From contig LVLI01000314.1 in assembly GCA_001687465.1 (NCBI GenBank), positions 62,001 through 126,000 on the forward strand: a stretch of DNA of 64,000 nucleotides. Reading direction: 5' to 3'. The notes beneath the pieces are model-generated. The model was not told the origin of the DNA. It searched no databases and was given only the letters and a program-made list of their open reading frames with translations. This document shows, piece after piece, positions 46,101 to 57,657 of the stretch. Both the position numbers and the translations under genes were made by a program. Positions within the stretch are counted from its first letter, which is position 1. Each line of letters starts with the position of its first letter. The DNA comes from Halocafeteria seosinensis. Lineage: Eukaryota > Sar > Bigyra > Bicosoecida.

Positions 46101-47137
46101 ACACCGAGAAAATACCTGCGTCCGATGCGCCTTCAGCGTTTGGTTTTGCAGAAGGAGCCCTAGTGGACGTGAGATACCGCAATTCTCTTACGATTCTAGC
46201 ACATTTACGCCGTATTATTTCGCCTCACAAGAGTGAACCTATTGACATGGAAGGTGATCTCCGACACAACTTAGTTAGCTTAGTAGAACAGATTCTGGGT
46301 AAACTACCGGCGCAGACAAGTTGGGGTTTCGTTGAGGATAACATTAGCCGACAGGGAGGCGATAACCGCCCCCTTAACACGTTCTTGAAATATGAAATTC
46401 ATGCCCTGAATTCTCTTCTCTCCGTGGTTAGTTCCCACTTGCAACAGCTGCGCAGTCTCATTCAAATGGCAGAAATCGAAGTGTTGCGACAAAACGCAAC
46501 TATTAGAGAACTTCAGCAAAACATGGTTCCTCACTGCTGGATTTGGGATGATAACGGAAATTGTATGTCGTGGACTATTCCTTCCGATATTTCGGGTTGG
46601 ATGAGGGTATTGACCCTGCGGCATCAGCACTTGCTAAATTGGATCACCCGTGGAAGACCCAAGTCGTACTGGCTTCCGGGATTCTTTGACAAGAGATCAT
46701 TCCTAATTGCTGTCCAACAGGAAACACTGCGGGAATGGAATATACCCTGCATTTCGTTGAACGACATAGCATGCGAAGTGAAGCCACGTAGTGCCAGGAC
46801 TTACGAAGAGATTCAGCGGAGACCAAACTCTGGAGAAGGCGTGCTAATACATGGACTCTACCTCAAGGGTGCCCGGTGGAACCACACACTTAATACTCTT
46901 GAAGAACCGGGTGCTAATCCTGTATCCCGAATGCCGGTTGTCCAATACTCGATTGTGCAAACTAGCAAGAATACCAAGCAACAGTCGCTCTACGCATGTC
47001 CATTATATGAATACGAAGAAAAAGGGGATGATAACCTAATTGATACATTCTTTCTTCCTACCAAACGGGAGGACGCAAGCTCATGGGTACTTTCCGGGAC
47101 AGCTTTGTTTTGCTCTGTCGGAGAATTGGGAAGTTAA
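31102..47137 (+). CDS. axonemal-type dynein heavy chain
   Basis: Eleven exons: 31102-33300, 33362-33536, 33607-33741, 33807-35494, 35561-35743, 35808-37262, 37340-38271, 38339-38499, 38562-40789, 40854-45861 and 45930-47137. All are in phase, for 5,123 residues against about 4,000-4,700 usually. Tail and linker fill the first 2,190 residues. AAA1 has GPAGTGKTETVKDLGR (about 2200), CLDEFNR and FITMNPGYAGR. AAA2 has GDKRVGKS (about 2485), AAA3 GHRGVGKS (about 2923) and AAA4 GSPNSGKS (about 3350). The stalk coiled coil starts about 3590, followed by a microtubule-binding region ending LNWVKALVQYHR. AAA5, AAA6 and a C-terminal cap follow. EYLGVTPRLVVTPLTDR and the end pattern GVLIHGLYLKGARW to CPLYEYEEKG are axonemal, nearest outer-arm types by eye. 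The protein would power ciliary beating. AAA1 is diverged after Walker A. Confidence 0.9.
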
Positions 47138-47192
47138 GACACAAACGTGTTACAAAGATAGGACTAAACCTATACACGACTTCGAACTAAAA

Positions 47193-49847
47193 TTAGTCAT
47201 CTGCAGTTTTGATTCTGCTAACTTCCACCGTCCTTTGAGCTGGGCGATAGACTGTAAATCGCCATTCAAGAGGGAACGAGGAGGGGTTAAACGCACACAC
47301 GTCGTTGTAGTGATGAAGGTAGTGGGGGTTATCCTCGCCCAGAATCAGCTGCATACTTAGTTAACATACAGGTACAAGTTACCGTAACAATTGGACCAAT
47401 TACACAAGTAAACGTACTGTATCTGGGCTGGGATACAAGCGAAGTGAGTAATCAAAATCCCAATATACAGGTTGGAGCGTAAGCGGCAAAGGACATAGGT
47501 GAGATTGGTCTACTAAAGTCCGTACCATCTGTATACACCTCTTTTTGCATTAGAACGAATGGCACAATCTTCCAATTATACGTACACTAAATGAGTCTGA
47601 ACGCTCCCCGTTTTCTTCCACAGGACGAGACTTGATGCAGTTCTTCAGCAATCTCGTAGTAGTGTCGTCTCGGTACACTACGACATCTTGGGCAAAAAAC
47701 CGGATTCTGCACCGGAACGTGAATTGGTCTCTCGGTCACAGTTTACCAGATATGAAATAGCATAGTACCTTGCAGGATTAGTAGCCAAAGTAACATTCTT
47801 TACTTTGTGTTTCAGTCGCTTGCAAAAGGTATGAGGAAGCTGAAGTCCATAAACGCACACAATAAAATACGCGACAGAAGATCGACTGCTGTCCTCTTGA
47901 GTACTTACGCTTCTACGCGGAAGCACTCTCCCGCAACCAGGATCGTTCGGTCCGGGTACCAGTATAAAGTGGGAGGTGCTAGCGATTTCCTGATAGTCTC
48001 CGATAAGGTCTGCAAACTCATTCATGCGTCTGACAAAAGTGGTGGCGTCGTCAAAATGGGCGCCAAATGGCATCGAAGAAAAGTTTCCCATTAGAACGAA
48101 AACACTGGGAATTACTCGGAGTTCTGAGTATACGTCCAGCATATGCTTCAGTTTTCCCAATACCTCGGGATTGTCGAGGTGTAAGTCGCTTATTATCACC
48201 CAGTAGGCATCCTCTGCGCGGGTTTGCAAATCTATTGCTCGTTTGTAGTCTCCAGGGGTCTGAATGATGCAATAAGGGTCAACGATACCCATTGCTTTTA
48301 GAGTGTCTGAACGCATTTCAGGAGGCGGGTGCCCCATGGTGTGAATGCGAAAAACTCCCGGTATCCCTCCAGTCTCCTCAACAACAGCTCCTCCATCGGA
48401 CCCATCAATGTCATATTCCCCTTCCACGAGCACGATGCTTCCATCCGTAAAAATGCCTTCAGCTAAACCCAATTCAGAATCATCAATAAAAACACACGAA
48501 ACACGCTTGTCCATATCTTCCAGCGCATATTTTCCAGTTTCAGGACTTGTCAACATCGCCAGAATAAAGCAAGTTTGCCCCGTTTTGTTTCGGAGGTTGT
48601 CGATCGGTGTCAACTGAATATATCCTTGTGACTTATTAGTCTTGATTAATGGTGCAGCAAACGCAGGCTGCCGCAATAAGCGCTGCTTGATAAGCTCGAA
48701 GCGTTCTCTATTCATAGAGACTTTCCCGGAAGCATTGCCGTGCAACGAGCACTTGGTGTGATCTCTGCGAGTTACACAGCGCAAACAGTCTGTATTTCTT
48801 TCTCCGTATGGCCATACATTTCACTAATGCAGCTAACCTGGAAAATTTCTTTTGCACGGAATGATATTCAAACTTTGGCACCTTGAAGGCGCTAAACACC
48901 TGCGACAACGTTCCCTTTGCAAAACATGTAATTTGAGATCCCGACACCTATAAATTACTCACTTGCAAACTCTCCGCTTTAAAGTCGTCCTTGTTTTTTG
49001 AAAGTTGTGCAACTACTTCAGAGATACAATTAGACGTTACGACGGTATCGGAACCTGTACAGCAAACAACCGTGCTACCATGCAAACCAAACACAAGAGA
49101 CATCCTCAAAGACCTACCACTTTCTTGCTCGATCTGGTGCTGTACGCCAGCCAAGATCATCTCCAAAGCCTGTTTAGGTTTCCGTTCCCTGTGCAAAAAC
49201 GTAGGCAGTGAACACAAAGAAGAAAAAACTGCGGCTTGTCTCTAAAATTACCTGTGCAGAACGTTGACGATATTTTCTAGGGCCTGCTTGCGCAAGGTTA
49301 ATCCTTGCAATTTAAATGCCTGCAATATTTCCCTCGATGGAATTGCCTGGCTTTTTTGGGGAGCTATCTCCTCATCATCCTGATGTGGTATGGACGTTTC
49401 GAAATGGAATCGCTTCGGCTTCTTACTTTCAAAGTGTTGTGGTTGCTGGTTGTCTCGTCTGTGGCTGGAGACCTGTGGCGACGAACCTTCATGGACTGTC
49501 TGTTGACTCTGAGAGCTCTGCTGCTTCCCAGAAGATCGTTCATAGTTGCCTGGTTGCGTTGGCATCATACGATGATCCACATCTTCAATATCATCCTCTT
49601 CATCTTCCCCTCCCAAGGCGTCATCCAACCCCTGAATCAGCTCGCTCGTTTGAGCGTTCCCGTACGTGTATGAGGTAGTTTGGTTCTCAATGTCCATGTT
49701 CTCCTTCTGGTAGCCGTAGGAACCACCGTAATCGCCTTCTTCGTCCATCTCCAGGTCTTCCTCCTCCTCCTCCTCCTGGCCAGCTTCCTCCACTTCATCA
49801 TCTATCCAATTTTTCAGTTGAGACATGGCTACACCGTTTCTCTCCAT
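47193..49847 (-). CDS. POLE2: DNA polymerase epsilon subunit B (POLE2/DPB2)
   Basis: Eight exons: 49847-49255, 49188-48963, 48899-48838, 48764-47909, 47839-47769, 47706-47586, 47528-47418 and 47348-47193. All are in phase, for 731 residues. It is the essential second subunit of leading-strand polymerase epsilon, linking it to the CMG helicase. Family blocks are [16 protein letters not shown] (N-terminal histone-like domain), [49 protein letters not shown] (inactive phosphoesterase core), [37 protein letters not shown], and [24 protein letters not shown]. The last three exons are short and easy to miss. An acidic extension of about 165 residues (long Glu runs, then Gln/Ser) precedes the N-terminal domain; human POLE2 is 527. 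The stop is 55 bases from the dynein stop. Confidence 0.95.
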
Positions 49848-50248
49848 AGTTGTCTTATGATTATTTTACCCCTCCCAGCGCACGCGTGGAAACACCGAAA
49901 CATGACAATATGCACCGAATAAGGCCATATGAATGCATGTTTGAAATGGAATTTGAAATGAATTTGAATTTACAGGTTGAAGTTTCAGCTCCATCCAATG
50001 TTCATGATTCATGCCACCATACGATGATATGGCCGAAAAGCTTGTGTTCGGAATGGATTGTTATAGCTTCCATGTAAGAATGGAGCGCCGTATTTCGGTT
50101 TGTGGGCATTTGTTTGTACAACTATGAGTACGTCGAAGGGACGCGCGCCGTGTGCATCTGTCTCTTAAACAGCAACAGCCTACAACACAACTAAATAGCC
50201 AAGTGTCCTGTCAAAGCTCATGAACCGTATCCGTATGGCACTATTCAA
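49848..50248. other. intergenic region left of the small helical gene
   Basis: About 400 bases holding the POLE2 promoter and the 3' end of the next minus-strand gene. It has short ATTTGAAATG-like repeats near 49945-49970 and nothing that looks like a gene or an RNA. Confidence 0.5.
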
Positions 50249-50661
50249 CTAGTACTCTTGAAACATTTGATCCACCTTATCCACTGCTGCGGCGATTCCC
50301 TCTTGGAGTTCTTTCAAGCGTTCTCTTTCTTTTCGTTGGTATTCCTGCCAGGGTGCAGGTTGGGAGCGATGGGTACATCAGATTGACGCATTTTGAGCAC
50401 AGTGTGCAGACGTACCTCGGCTCCATTTTTCGATTCGGAATAGCGCTTCATCAGGTCCTGGTATTCGTTATCCAATTCCTTGAATTCCTTGAAGCCATTC
50501 GTCAAAGTTGCGTTCACCATGTGGACTTCATTCTCGAAAGGGTGACCTGGGAGCTTCACGAAGAGCTCTTCCTATTCTCGCGTATATGATGGTCAAATAA
50601 ATCACGTACTGATTTCCTGGTGCATATCCTGGGCTTCGTTCGATTCTTGTTCCTGAGACAT
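50249..50661 (-). CDS. small helical protein of 99 residues, function unknown
   Basis: Three exons, 50661-50610, 50567-50416 and 50344-50249, are in phase and have GTACGT donors. The first acceptor could be one of two nearby AGs; 50567 keeps the frame. The product starts MSQEQESNEAQDMHQE, continues with FVKLPGHPFENEVHMV and then a long charged helix (EFKELDNEYQDLMKRY), and ends VDKVDQMFQEY. It is soluble, with no signal or span. The size and coiled-coil nature suggest a subunit of a larger complex such as a tethering, Mediator or BLOC-type assembly, but I cannot assign one. The splice pattern and clean termini support a real gene. Confidence 0.6.
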
Positions 50662-51090
50662 GTTTGAATTCCTGTGGCCACTTCTGAATAACATACAAAA
50701 GTTAGTACCCCCCAAGCGTGTACCATCCAACAACGAAAAGAAGTAGAGTTCATTTTTTCGTGGTCTATTCTGGAGCAAATCAGTGGAAGCCTTACCAAGA
50801 CCACTGTAAACATCAAAAAGAAGAATTCCCCAAATTCCTTTTCTTGCTGATCGATCAACGAGCAATGCTGGATAGTGCGTATTCCTTAGAATACCCTCTT
50901 TGTAAGAAGCAATATCTTCTATTCTTGAAAAAACAACAACGATATATCTTTCTAATAGTATGAAGTATCCTGTGTGATACTGTTTCGCTAAAGAGAATTT
51001 GGACAAACGGAATTCTTCCCACACTATCACATACGAAGATATCCTTAGATAAAACACGACGATATTATTCATGATGATTCCATTAGAGGT
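50662..51090. other. intergenic region
   Basis: About 430 bases between two minus-strand genes. It should hold the promoter of the 99-residue protein and the 3' end of the membrane-protein gene. AT-rich; no gene or structured RNA recognised. Confidence 0.5.
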
Positions 51091-52949
51091 TCAATGTTCC
51101 TGTTCCTCCGTAGTATCTTCTCTAGCCACCTCAGTGGAATTAGCTTCACTTTGGTCTAGACTCTTGGCGAATTCAAGATACTGTGCCACTTCCTCGGCAA
51201 GCTCCGTTGATTCATTTTCTCTTAATTTGGAAACTAAATGAGATAGGGTAGAGACCAGGTCCTCTGGTACGAGTCCATGTACTTGGTCTTCGTTAGCGCC
51301 GTTGGCATCCCCACGAGTCCTAGCTGCGAGTTGCTGTAAATCTTCAGCAGACAGAGACTGGGCCTTATTGAGCTTAGATAAATTTTCAACATCTAAGAGC
51401 TGATCAAGGCGCTGCAACCTTGGAAGAATATACGGGTTTTGGTGTTCGCTTGTGTCCTCCTGGATCGAGGCAAGCTTTGTAGAAGCTGCTGCTCCCGACG
51501 AAGTATTTTGAGTAAGAACCTCCTCCCTTTCCGAAGAATTCGCGTCACTCGAAGGCAGCGCATTTTCCTCAGTTGCATCATTCCCGAGAAGGGGCTCGAC
51601 AACGATGTTGTTATCATTTGCTGACAGTTCCTGATCTATAGGTATTGCCCAATCCTCATCTAGCACTTCCGCCATGTTCGCCGCAGTGCCTCGGGAAACC
51701 TCCGTATTCGTATCGCCTTGCGAAGCTGTTGATGATTTTTTCTCAGTTTTGGCACGACTAAGCTTTTGGCATTCGCTCTGTATTTCTGATCTAAAGCATT
51801 TGGAATTATCCTTTGCAGAATTTCCCCACACACTCTTGAAGTAAACGTAGCAATCTTTGCATTTCGTCGATTGGTGCTCGCGATACCTCTTGACGATATA
51901 GACCAGAAAGACAAATAAAATAAGGTGTGAAACAATACCTAAGAGTGTGCCCGTCTTAAGGAACAAGCTAAAGACGCAAAAGCCACAAATAGGTGCTAGT
52001 AACACGAGCGCGTCTCTGGCCATTGAACTTTCCGCGAACCAACTTCCCTGAAAACTGCCTTCACTCGTTTCTGCAAGAGCCATTGATCTGCTTAACGCTT
52101 CAATATGTTCATTAGATAGTTTCTCTTCTCGTATTGCATCAATAGAGTTACGGAAACACGCTCGCGTTCTGGATACGACTCTTGGAATCGAGGACTGACA
52201 GAATGCGTTTAATGAGAGAAGGGCAGACCTCTGGGAAAACCGTAAAAAGCAAAACAAGAATAGTATAAAGGCAAGCGCATTGTAAAATCTAGCACATGTC
52301 AACGGAGGACGATTCACGAACGTACCCTGAGCAATCTCCGAAGATAGATTGTTGAGAGGTACCTATGGCGTATCTCCCCTCCATGCTCGGATTCTTCCAT
52401 CCATTCCTCATAATGTTGTGCACGTTTTCCCTTATCACCCTTTGCGCATTCTCCATCTGTATCGTTGTTGGTCTTCTTGCTAGAAGTATTCTCTAATACT
52501 GTCTCCATGACGGTCAATAGTCGGTCCAGTTCGTCCGGAAGTGATCGATCCAGCGTATTGGAATGCCCGACCGTGTATAGTATGGCAGCATTACGCATAG
52601 CCAAGCCTACTATGGGGGCGCATTGCCATTGAGTCCCCTCGGTTTGGGTCAGGTCTTTCGGGAGGAATCGCTCTGCTAAAGCAACGCAGCGTATAAACCA
52701 CTCCATGCACTGCGTGCAGTCCACGTGGGTTGGCACTGTATCACTTTGTGTTTCCTTTGCACCACTCGGAGGATCCAGAAGATAGTCCGATAAAAGCGTC
52801 AATCCGCGGTATACATCGCGGGAACGCCGTGCTGACAATAAAACACTGATACCTGCAGCAGACGACGAAGATTGCTCCCATTCGAGACGCTCATCGTCAG
52901 GGATGTCATTCACCTCCATGGACATGTATGCCGCTTCTACGGACGACAT
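51091..52949 (-). CDS. two-span membrane protein, function unknown
   Basis: Two exons, 52949-52326 and 52230-51091, joined across a 95-base intron with donor GTACGT and acceptor TTTTCCCAG in phase, give 587 residues. The N-terminal 200 residues are soluble, with two close cysteines (DCTQCMEW). A hydrophobic hairpin follows at about 275-320 (LVLLAPICGFCVFSLFL, then GIVSHLILFVFLVYIV), ending in basic KRYREHQ and a small Cys pair (CKDC). The remaining 240 residues are Ser/Glu/Asn-rich and disordered, with a short helix near the end. There is no signal peptide. The cysteines near the membrane exit could bind metal or form a disulfide. I do not recognise the family. Confidence 0.7.
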
Positions 52950-53110
52950 CTTGAGTGTGTATATGCATGTACGAAAAATAGATTAGCCCAATAGCGCATT
53001 AAATCGTGGGTGCCAGGTGACTGTGAGTGTGTGTGGGTATACTATGCCGAAGCAATGTGAAGTTGGTTGCCGCTTAATGCACTGTAGAGAGCCTATCTTC
53101 AGAAGGTGTT

Positions 53111-55186
53111 TTATTGTTTTGCCATTTTCGACAAGGCTACTCGCCTCGCTTCTTGCATCGTTTCGGGAAAGTGATGCTCCAAACTTGTTATGGTATGGTA
53201 AAATTCTTTCTCAATTTCCGCAACTAACACTTCCGTGTCGGCAATGATAGCTGTGTCGGCGTTTACCCCAAAGTGGATTGAGTCACAATACGTAAATATA
53301 CTCAGAGTGGTCCCAATGTTGTACCTTCCCGGCGCCCAAAAGATCATATCTTTGATCTGCAGTGTCAACCCAAGTGCATACTCCATAGACCTAACTACAC
53401 TCATAACTCAACTTACAGAAACGCCATCAAAAGTAAGAGTATGCCTGGGTCCAGGCACGTTGGTCAGCACCACCGAGCATTTATCACTTAGAGTATCGAA
53501 TACAAAATCGGAAACGAAACGAGGTTGAGCAACCTGCAAGTACAAAATAAACCAAGTCATGCCGCGGTCCATGATGGTGCATATTTCTGATCTTCCTCAC
53601 CATAAGCGTTTCTAGGAGAACCATCGACGACACAGGAAGCCCTGAATTCTTCAGAAATTCGAACTGTCGGTGAGTGGACACAATGTTGTCAACTGACGTT
53701 CTTCCAGTGACCTCACAACAATTGTCAGGCTCGAGAAACAATTTAGGCAGAAGGATAGCAAACTTATTGTTAACCTCTAGTTTGGAATTCCCTGGGCGGA
53801 GATTTATCGGGACTGTAGTTTGTATATCCGAAAGATCTGTCCTACCCAAAAATCGGGATTTAAAGAAATTCCCCCAGCTACTCTTCCATCTTTCTGCCTT
53901 CGCTGGGTCCTTTGCGTTCCTCTTATCCACGTAGCTCTTTAACGCAGTACCGAGAATGCCCACCAAAAGGTCATTTAAGGTAATTTTGTGTCCAGTCACC
54001 ATGCTGAGGCACTCCTTTGCCGCAAGGCCTTCTCGCATTGGGAGGTTATCTATCCAGGCTATTTGACGGCGACCATTCAGAGAAGGGCCGTGAAGGAGTG
54101 ACCGATCGGGCACAGTCAGAAAGTTAATAACGAAGTAAAAAGGAGCCAACATGGCCCCTCGAAGAAGCCATTCCCAGTAAGGGATATTCAAACGTCGCTT
54201 TTTGGAGTTATTTCCATCTTGCTCCCGCTCTTGTTCTATGGCAGGCGATTTATCCGCCAAGGCTTCCAACAATAGTCGGACAAGTGCAATACCATCAGCA
54301 AGTACATGGTGCGTTCGGATAAATATAGCAGAGCACATTTCTCCCTTTTCATTGACGTAATGTTCCACCAGCTGCACTTGCCACAGAGGCTTGCGAGGGT
54401 CTAATGGTTTCTCCATCTCGCGTTCGACGTATCGTTTCAGTTGATCTCTAGTCCATGGACTGTCATCGCTGCAAACACCAAAGATATGCTCACTCGAGTC
54501 AAATTTATCCCCCAATGACTTAAAGTAAGCAGAGAATCCTCGCTTAACGAGCACACTGGAGAACCTCGTATGTTGCGAAATCCACCTCTCCAAAACGAGG
54601 TCGCGAATCCGAGAGAACCCAATGGGTTCGACAGTAATGATGGAGTTTATAATCATCTGCAATCGAGTCAATGTCGATCTCAACACTCGCTTGGGGTCGG
54701 AATGTCTGGCGAACTTACATGATTGTTTTGATGAGCATTCATCTCACTCCAGGCTAAATCCCCAGCGGTGAGCTTCTCCCACTTTTGCTCATCAAAGTCT
54801 TTTAAGCTTCCATTCCAAACGAAATCTAGAATCACAAAAATCTTATCACATATTTGAAGTGCTATGTACCACATCCCTGTATAGCCGATATAAAAGACCC
54901 AGACGGGAATTGCTATCCAAAGCAGCAGAAAATAGAACAGTCTATTCACTCGAAAATCCTTCATTGCAGAGTCCATGCGCTCTCTCACGGCAGGTATCTC
55001 ATCCTCCTCCGAAGACGGTACGTATGACTGGCTATCCTCCGAGGTCCCATTGTGAGTATATGGGTAATGGCGCTGCTGGGACTTTTGATGGCGTCTTCGA
55101 CGGGGCGACCACGACATTGTTTTATAATGTTGTACCAGAAGATTAGAGCAATTCACCCCAACACATGTATACATACAGTCGTACAT
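53111..55186 (-). CDS. wax ester synthase/diacylglycerol acyltransferase (WS/DGAT)
   Basis: Four exons, 55186-54719, 54656-53601, 53533-53417 and 53356-53111, in phase for 628 residues; the downstream ATG at 55117 would give 605. The enzyme transfers acyl groups from acyl-CoA to fatty alcohols or diacylglycerol to make storage wax esters or triacylglycerol. The active-site motif HHxxxDG is present as THHVLADGIALVRLL, after the substrate loop PLDPRKPLWQVQLV. The C-terminal domain has NVPGPRHTLTFDGV and APGRYNIGTTLSIFTY, as in plant WSD and bacterial relatives. A hydrophobic N-terminal region at about 80-125 (FYFLLLWIAIPVWVFYIGY) would anchor it in the ER; such a long anchor is not typical of the bacterial enzymes. 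Confidence 0.92.
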
Positions 55187-55509
55187 ATCACAATCTGCTT
55201 TCCATCACATTCTAATGTGACAGGGAGTCGTCACAGTATGGAACATTGGAGATGGTCACGCCCCTCTTGTGAAGCTACTGATGGAATTTATTGAATAAGT
55301 GGTACGATCCTTGGTGAGTGCTATTGGTTCAGCGCTAAAAAGTAGCGGTATTGAAAAGACACGATTCATTTTAAGCTGTTGAGCGACAATTATACGCTCG
55401 GCTATGCCGATGTGCCTTGGTTGCATGCAACGTGCAATCAACTTACAGACCTTCGGGACTTACCTAAATTCCTTGCTTCTTCTAGTCGGGAAGGATAGCT
55501 TTATTTGCC
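55187..55509. other. intergenic region
   Basis: About 320 bases between the WS/DGAT start and the LRR gene stop, both on the minus strand. It should include the WS/DGAT promoter. No gene, repeat or RNA recognised. Confidence 0.5.
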
Positions 55510-57657
55510 TTAATTTACAACGCCACTGTAACTCACTGGGTATGTAACAGAGCGCACGACTCGTTGCACAGGAATCTGTTCCCTCCGTGGTCGCGGTTTT
55601 ATGCAAAAGTCAACCGGCAACCCAAGTTTTACTCGGCCGAAATATGTTCCAGGGGGGCATTCTGGAGGTTGGTTGCTCTCGAAATCAAATGCTCCAGGAT
55701 TCTCGGAAATAAACCTGTTGCACAAAACATATAGGAAGTATGCCTAGGAAGTAATACATATTGTACTCCTCCGTCTATACGCCCACCATGCTTACCTCCC
55801 AGCGAAGAACACTCTTCTGCGAAAATGAATACCCTCAAATATTCCGAATGGGAGATATTGCAACTTCATGTGTGCAAGATAGCTGTAAGGATAAATGTTG
55901 CTTGCTGTAGCTTAAGTGAAATTTCTACATATACACTGCATTATAAACATACATTGACCTTAAGGAATCCCTGACCGGGTCAAACAATTTTAGTGAAAGT
56001 GATGGTCCGAGGGGATTGTATCCAATATTGCTGTTTAACCAGGTAGCAAAGAAAAATGCTGGCGTAAACCAGGTAAGCTTCAAGGAGAATACCATTTTGA
56101 CTTACAGGGTTTCAAGGTTGTCTAATCCTCGGAACGATGACTCCTCCACAGCGGTAATGTTGTTTCCGTCGAGGTTTCTGAAGAAATACTCACTAATGAA
56201 AACAGATACATACCGTCTGTAGTGGACTGAAATCCACTGTTCTTACAATAATTCCAAGTCTCGCAACCCATAAAATGTTCCCTCATGCAAACTTCCTATC
56301 TCATTATTAGAAAGATAGCTGAGAGTAAACCCGTACAGGTGGCTGGCTCTTCTGCTTAACCTTGTTCGGTTGCTAAATGGAGTACATACAGATGTAAGAG
56401 ATTGTCTAATCCGTCGAAGGAGCTATTGGTCAGCTTGTGTAGCTGGTTACTTTGCATACTCCTGCATAGTCGACAAGCTAATGTCCAAATAATTCACAAG
56501 GAATGACAACTTTTTAGCACCGACAAGTACTCCAAAGACTCCAGATTTTGAAACGACGGCAGTTCTTCTATCTCATTGGAAAACAAGTACCTGATACGAC
56601 ACATGAAAGTGGGGGATTGAAACTGAGCGAACGCGAGCGAACCATAGTAACTTACAACTGCTCAAGATTTCTCAGTTCGGAGAAAATGAAATTTGGTAGT
56701 CGTCTAATACTATTAGATTGCAGTTGTCTGTCACGGATCATGCTCAAGGAATATGGTGTGCCCCATGCATAATCCAACATTACGCGAATTGCTGGGCAAC
56801 ACTTACAAGCTCTCCAACATGTGTAGGCTGTCAAATAGCCCCTCTGGAAGCTCTGTTAACCTATTGTTTTTCAGTTCTCTGAATTCCATACCATTGTCAA
56901 CACATTCAACTCCGTCATATCTTTCATGATCGAGATAATTGTCCTTCTGAGTTATCCCACGTGAGACAACTTACAGGTGCTTCAATTCCTTCAAGTCCTG
57001 AAATAAGTTTGGAGGTAGACTCGTGAGGTTTCCGCTCGCCAGACTTGTGTGCGGTTCATTGAAGTGGAGGATAGTGTATAATATCCCCAAATAGTGCGCA
57101 GTCTCTTCTTACAGATAGGTCAAGTTACAAAGTCCATCAAAGCTTCCGTCGGGGATATGCCGCAAACTTTTAGCATGTAATCGGCTGCACGTATGTCACG
57201 ATATCAACTAAACGCTGCAAATTGAGGTACGCACAATGTCACCTACAGAGATGTAATCTCAGACTGATTTTGGAAAGTATCTTCACGTAGGGCTTCAACC
57301 GAGTCAAAAGCTAGATATTTGCGCAAGACAGGCAACGGAGCCCAGGAGACTTCTTGATGTCCATATGGCATACGGTATTCTACGTATACTAAAATTGTCA
57401 CCAACTTACACCTCTCCCTGGCAGTCACAGTTTACTAGAGTGTTCCTCCCACTAATGACTTCACATGAGCAACCTGAACAATTATGGCGCCGTAGAACAT
57501 CTAGGCCGCAGTTTGAGTTGCTGAGTGTGCGAGCTCCGGCGTTCTCCTCCACTGTCAGCTGGATTAAGTTTTCAGATAAATCCAAGGGCTTGGACAACTG
57601 CGCGAGTATCGATCGAGCGGTTAGTACCACGGGAACTAAGTAAAAGATGAGCTTCAT
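55510..57657 (-). CDS. secreted leucine-rich-repeat protein, one repeat per exon
   Basis: Translation starts at ATG 57657 with a clear signal peptide (MKLIFYLVPVVLTARSILA), then a Cys-rich cap (CSGCSCEV, NCDC). Nine consecutive exons each hold one LRR: 57184-57113, 57043-56975, 56878-56807, 56727-56656, 56590-56525, 56461-56390, 56318-56247, 56177-56106 and 56030-55953. Six are exactly 72 bases, and all join in phase 2, splitting a Leu codon in nearly every case. A typical unit is ELKNNRLTELPEGLFDSLHML. A C-terminal exon (to 55510) carries two more cysteines (PPECPPG, VDFCIK). The junctions around 57250-57420 and 55720-55890 are not fully resolved. No membrane span is seen after the repeats, so it is probably an extracellular or cell-surface binding protein. 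Confidence 0.8.
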
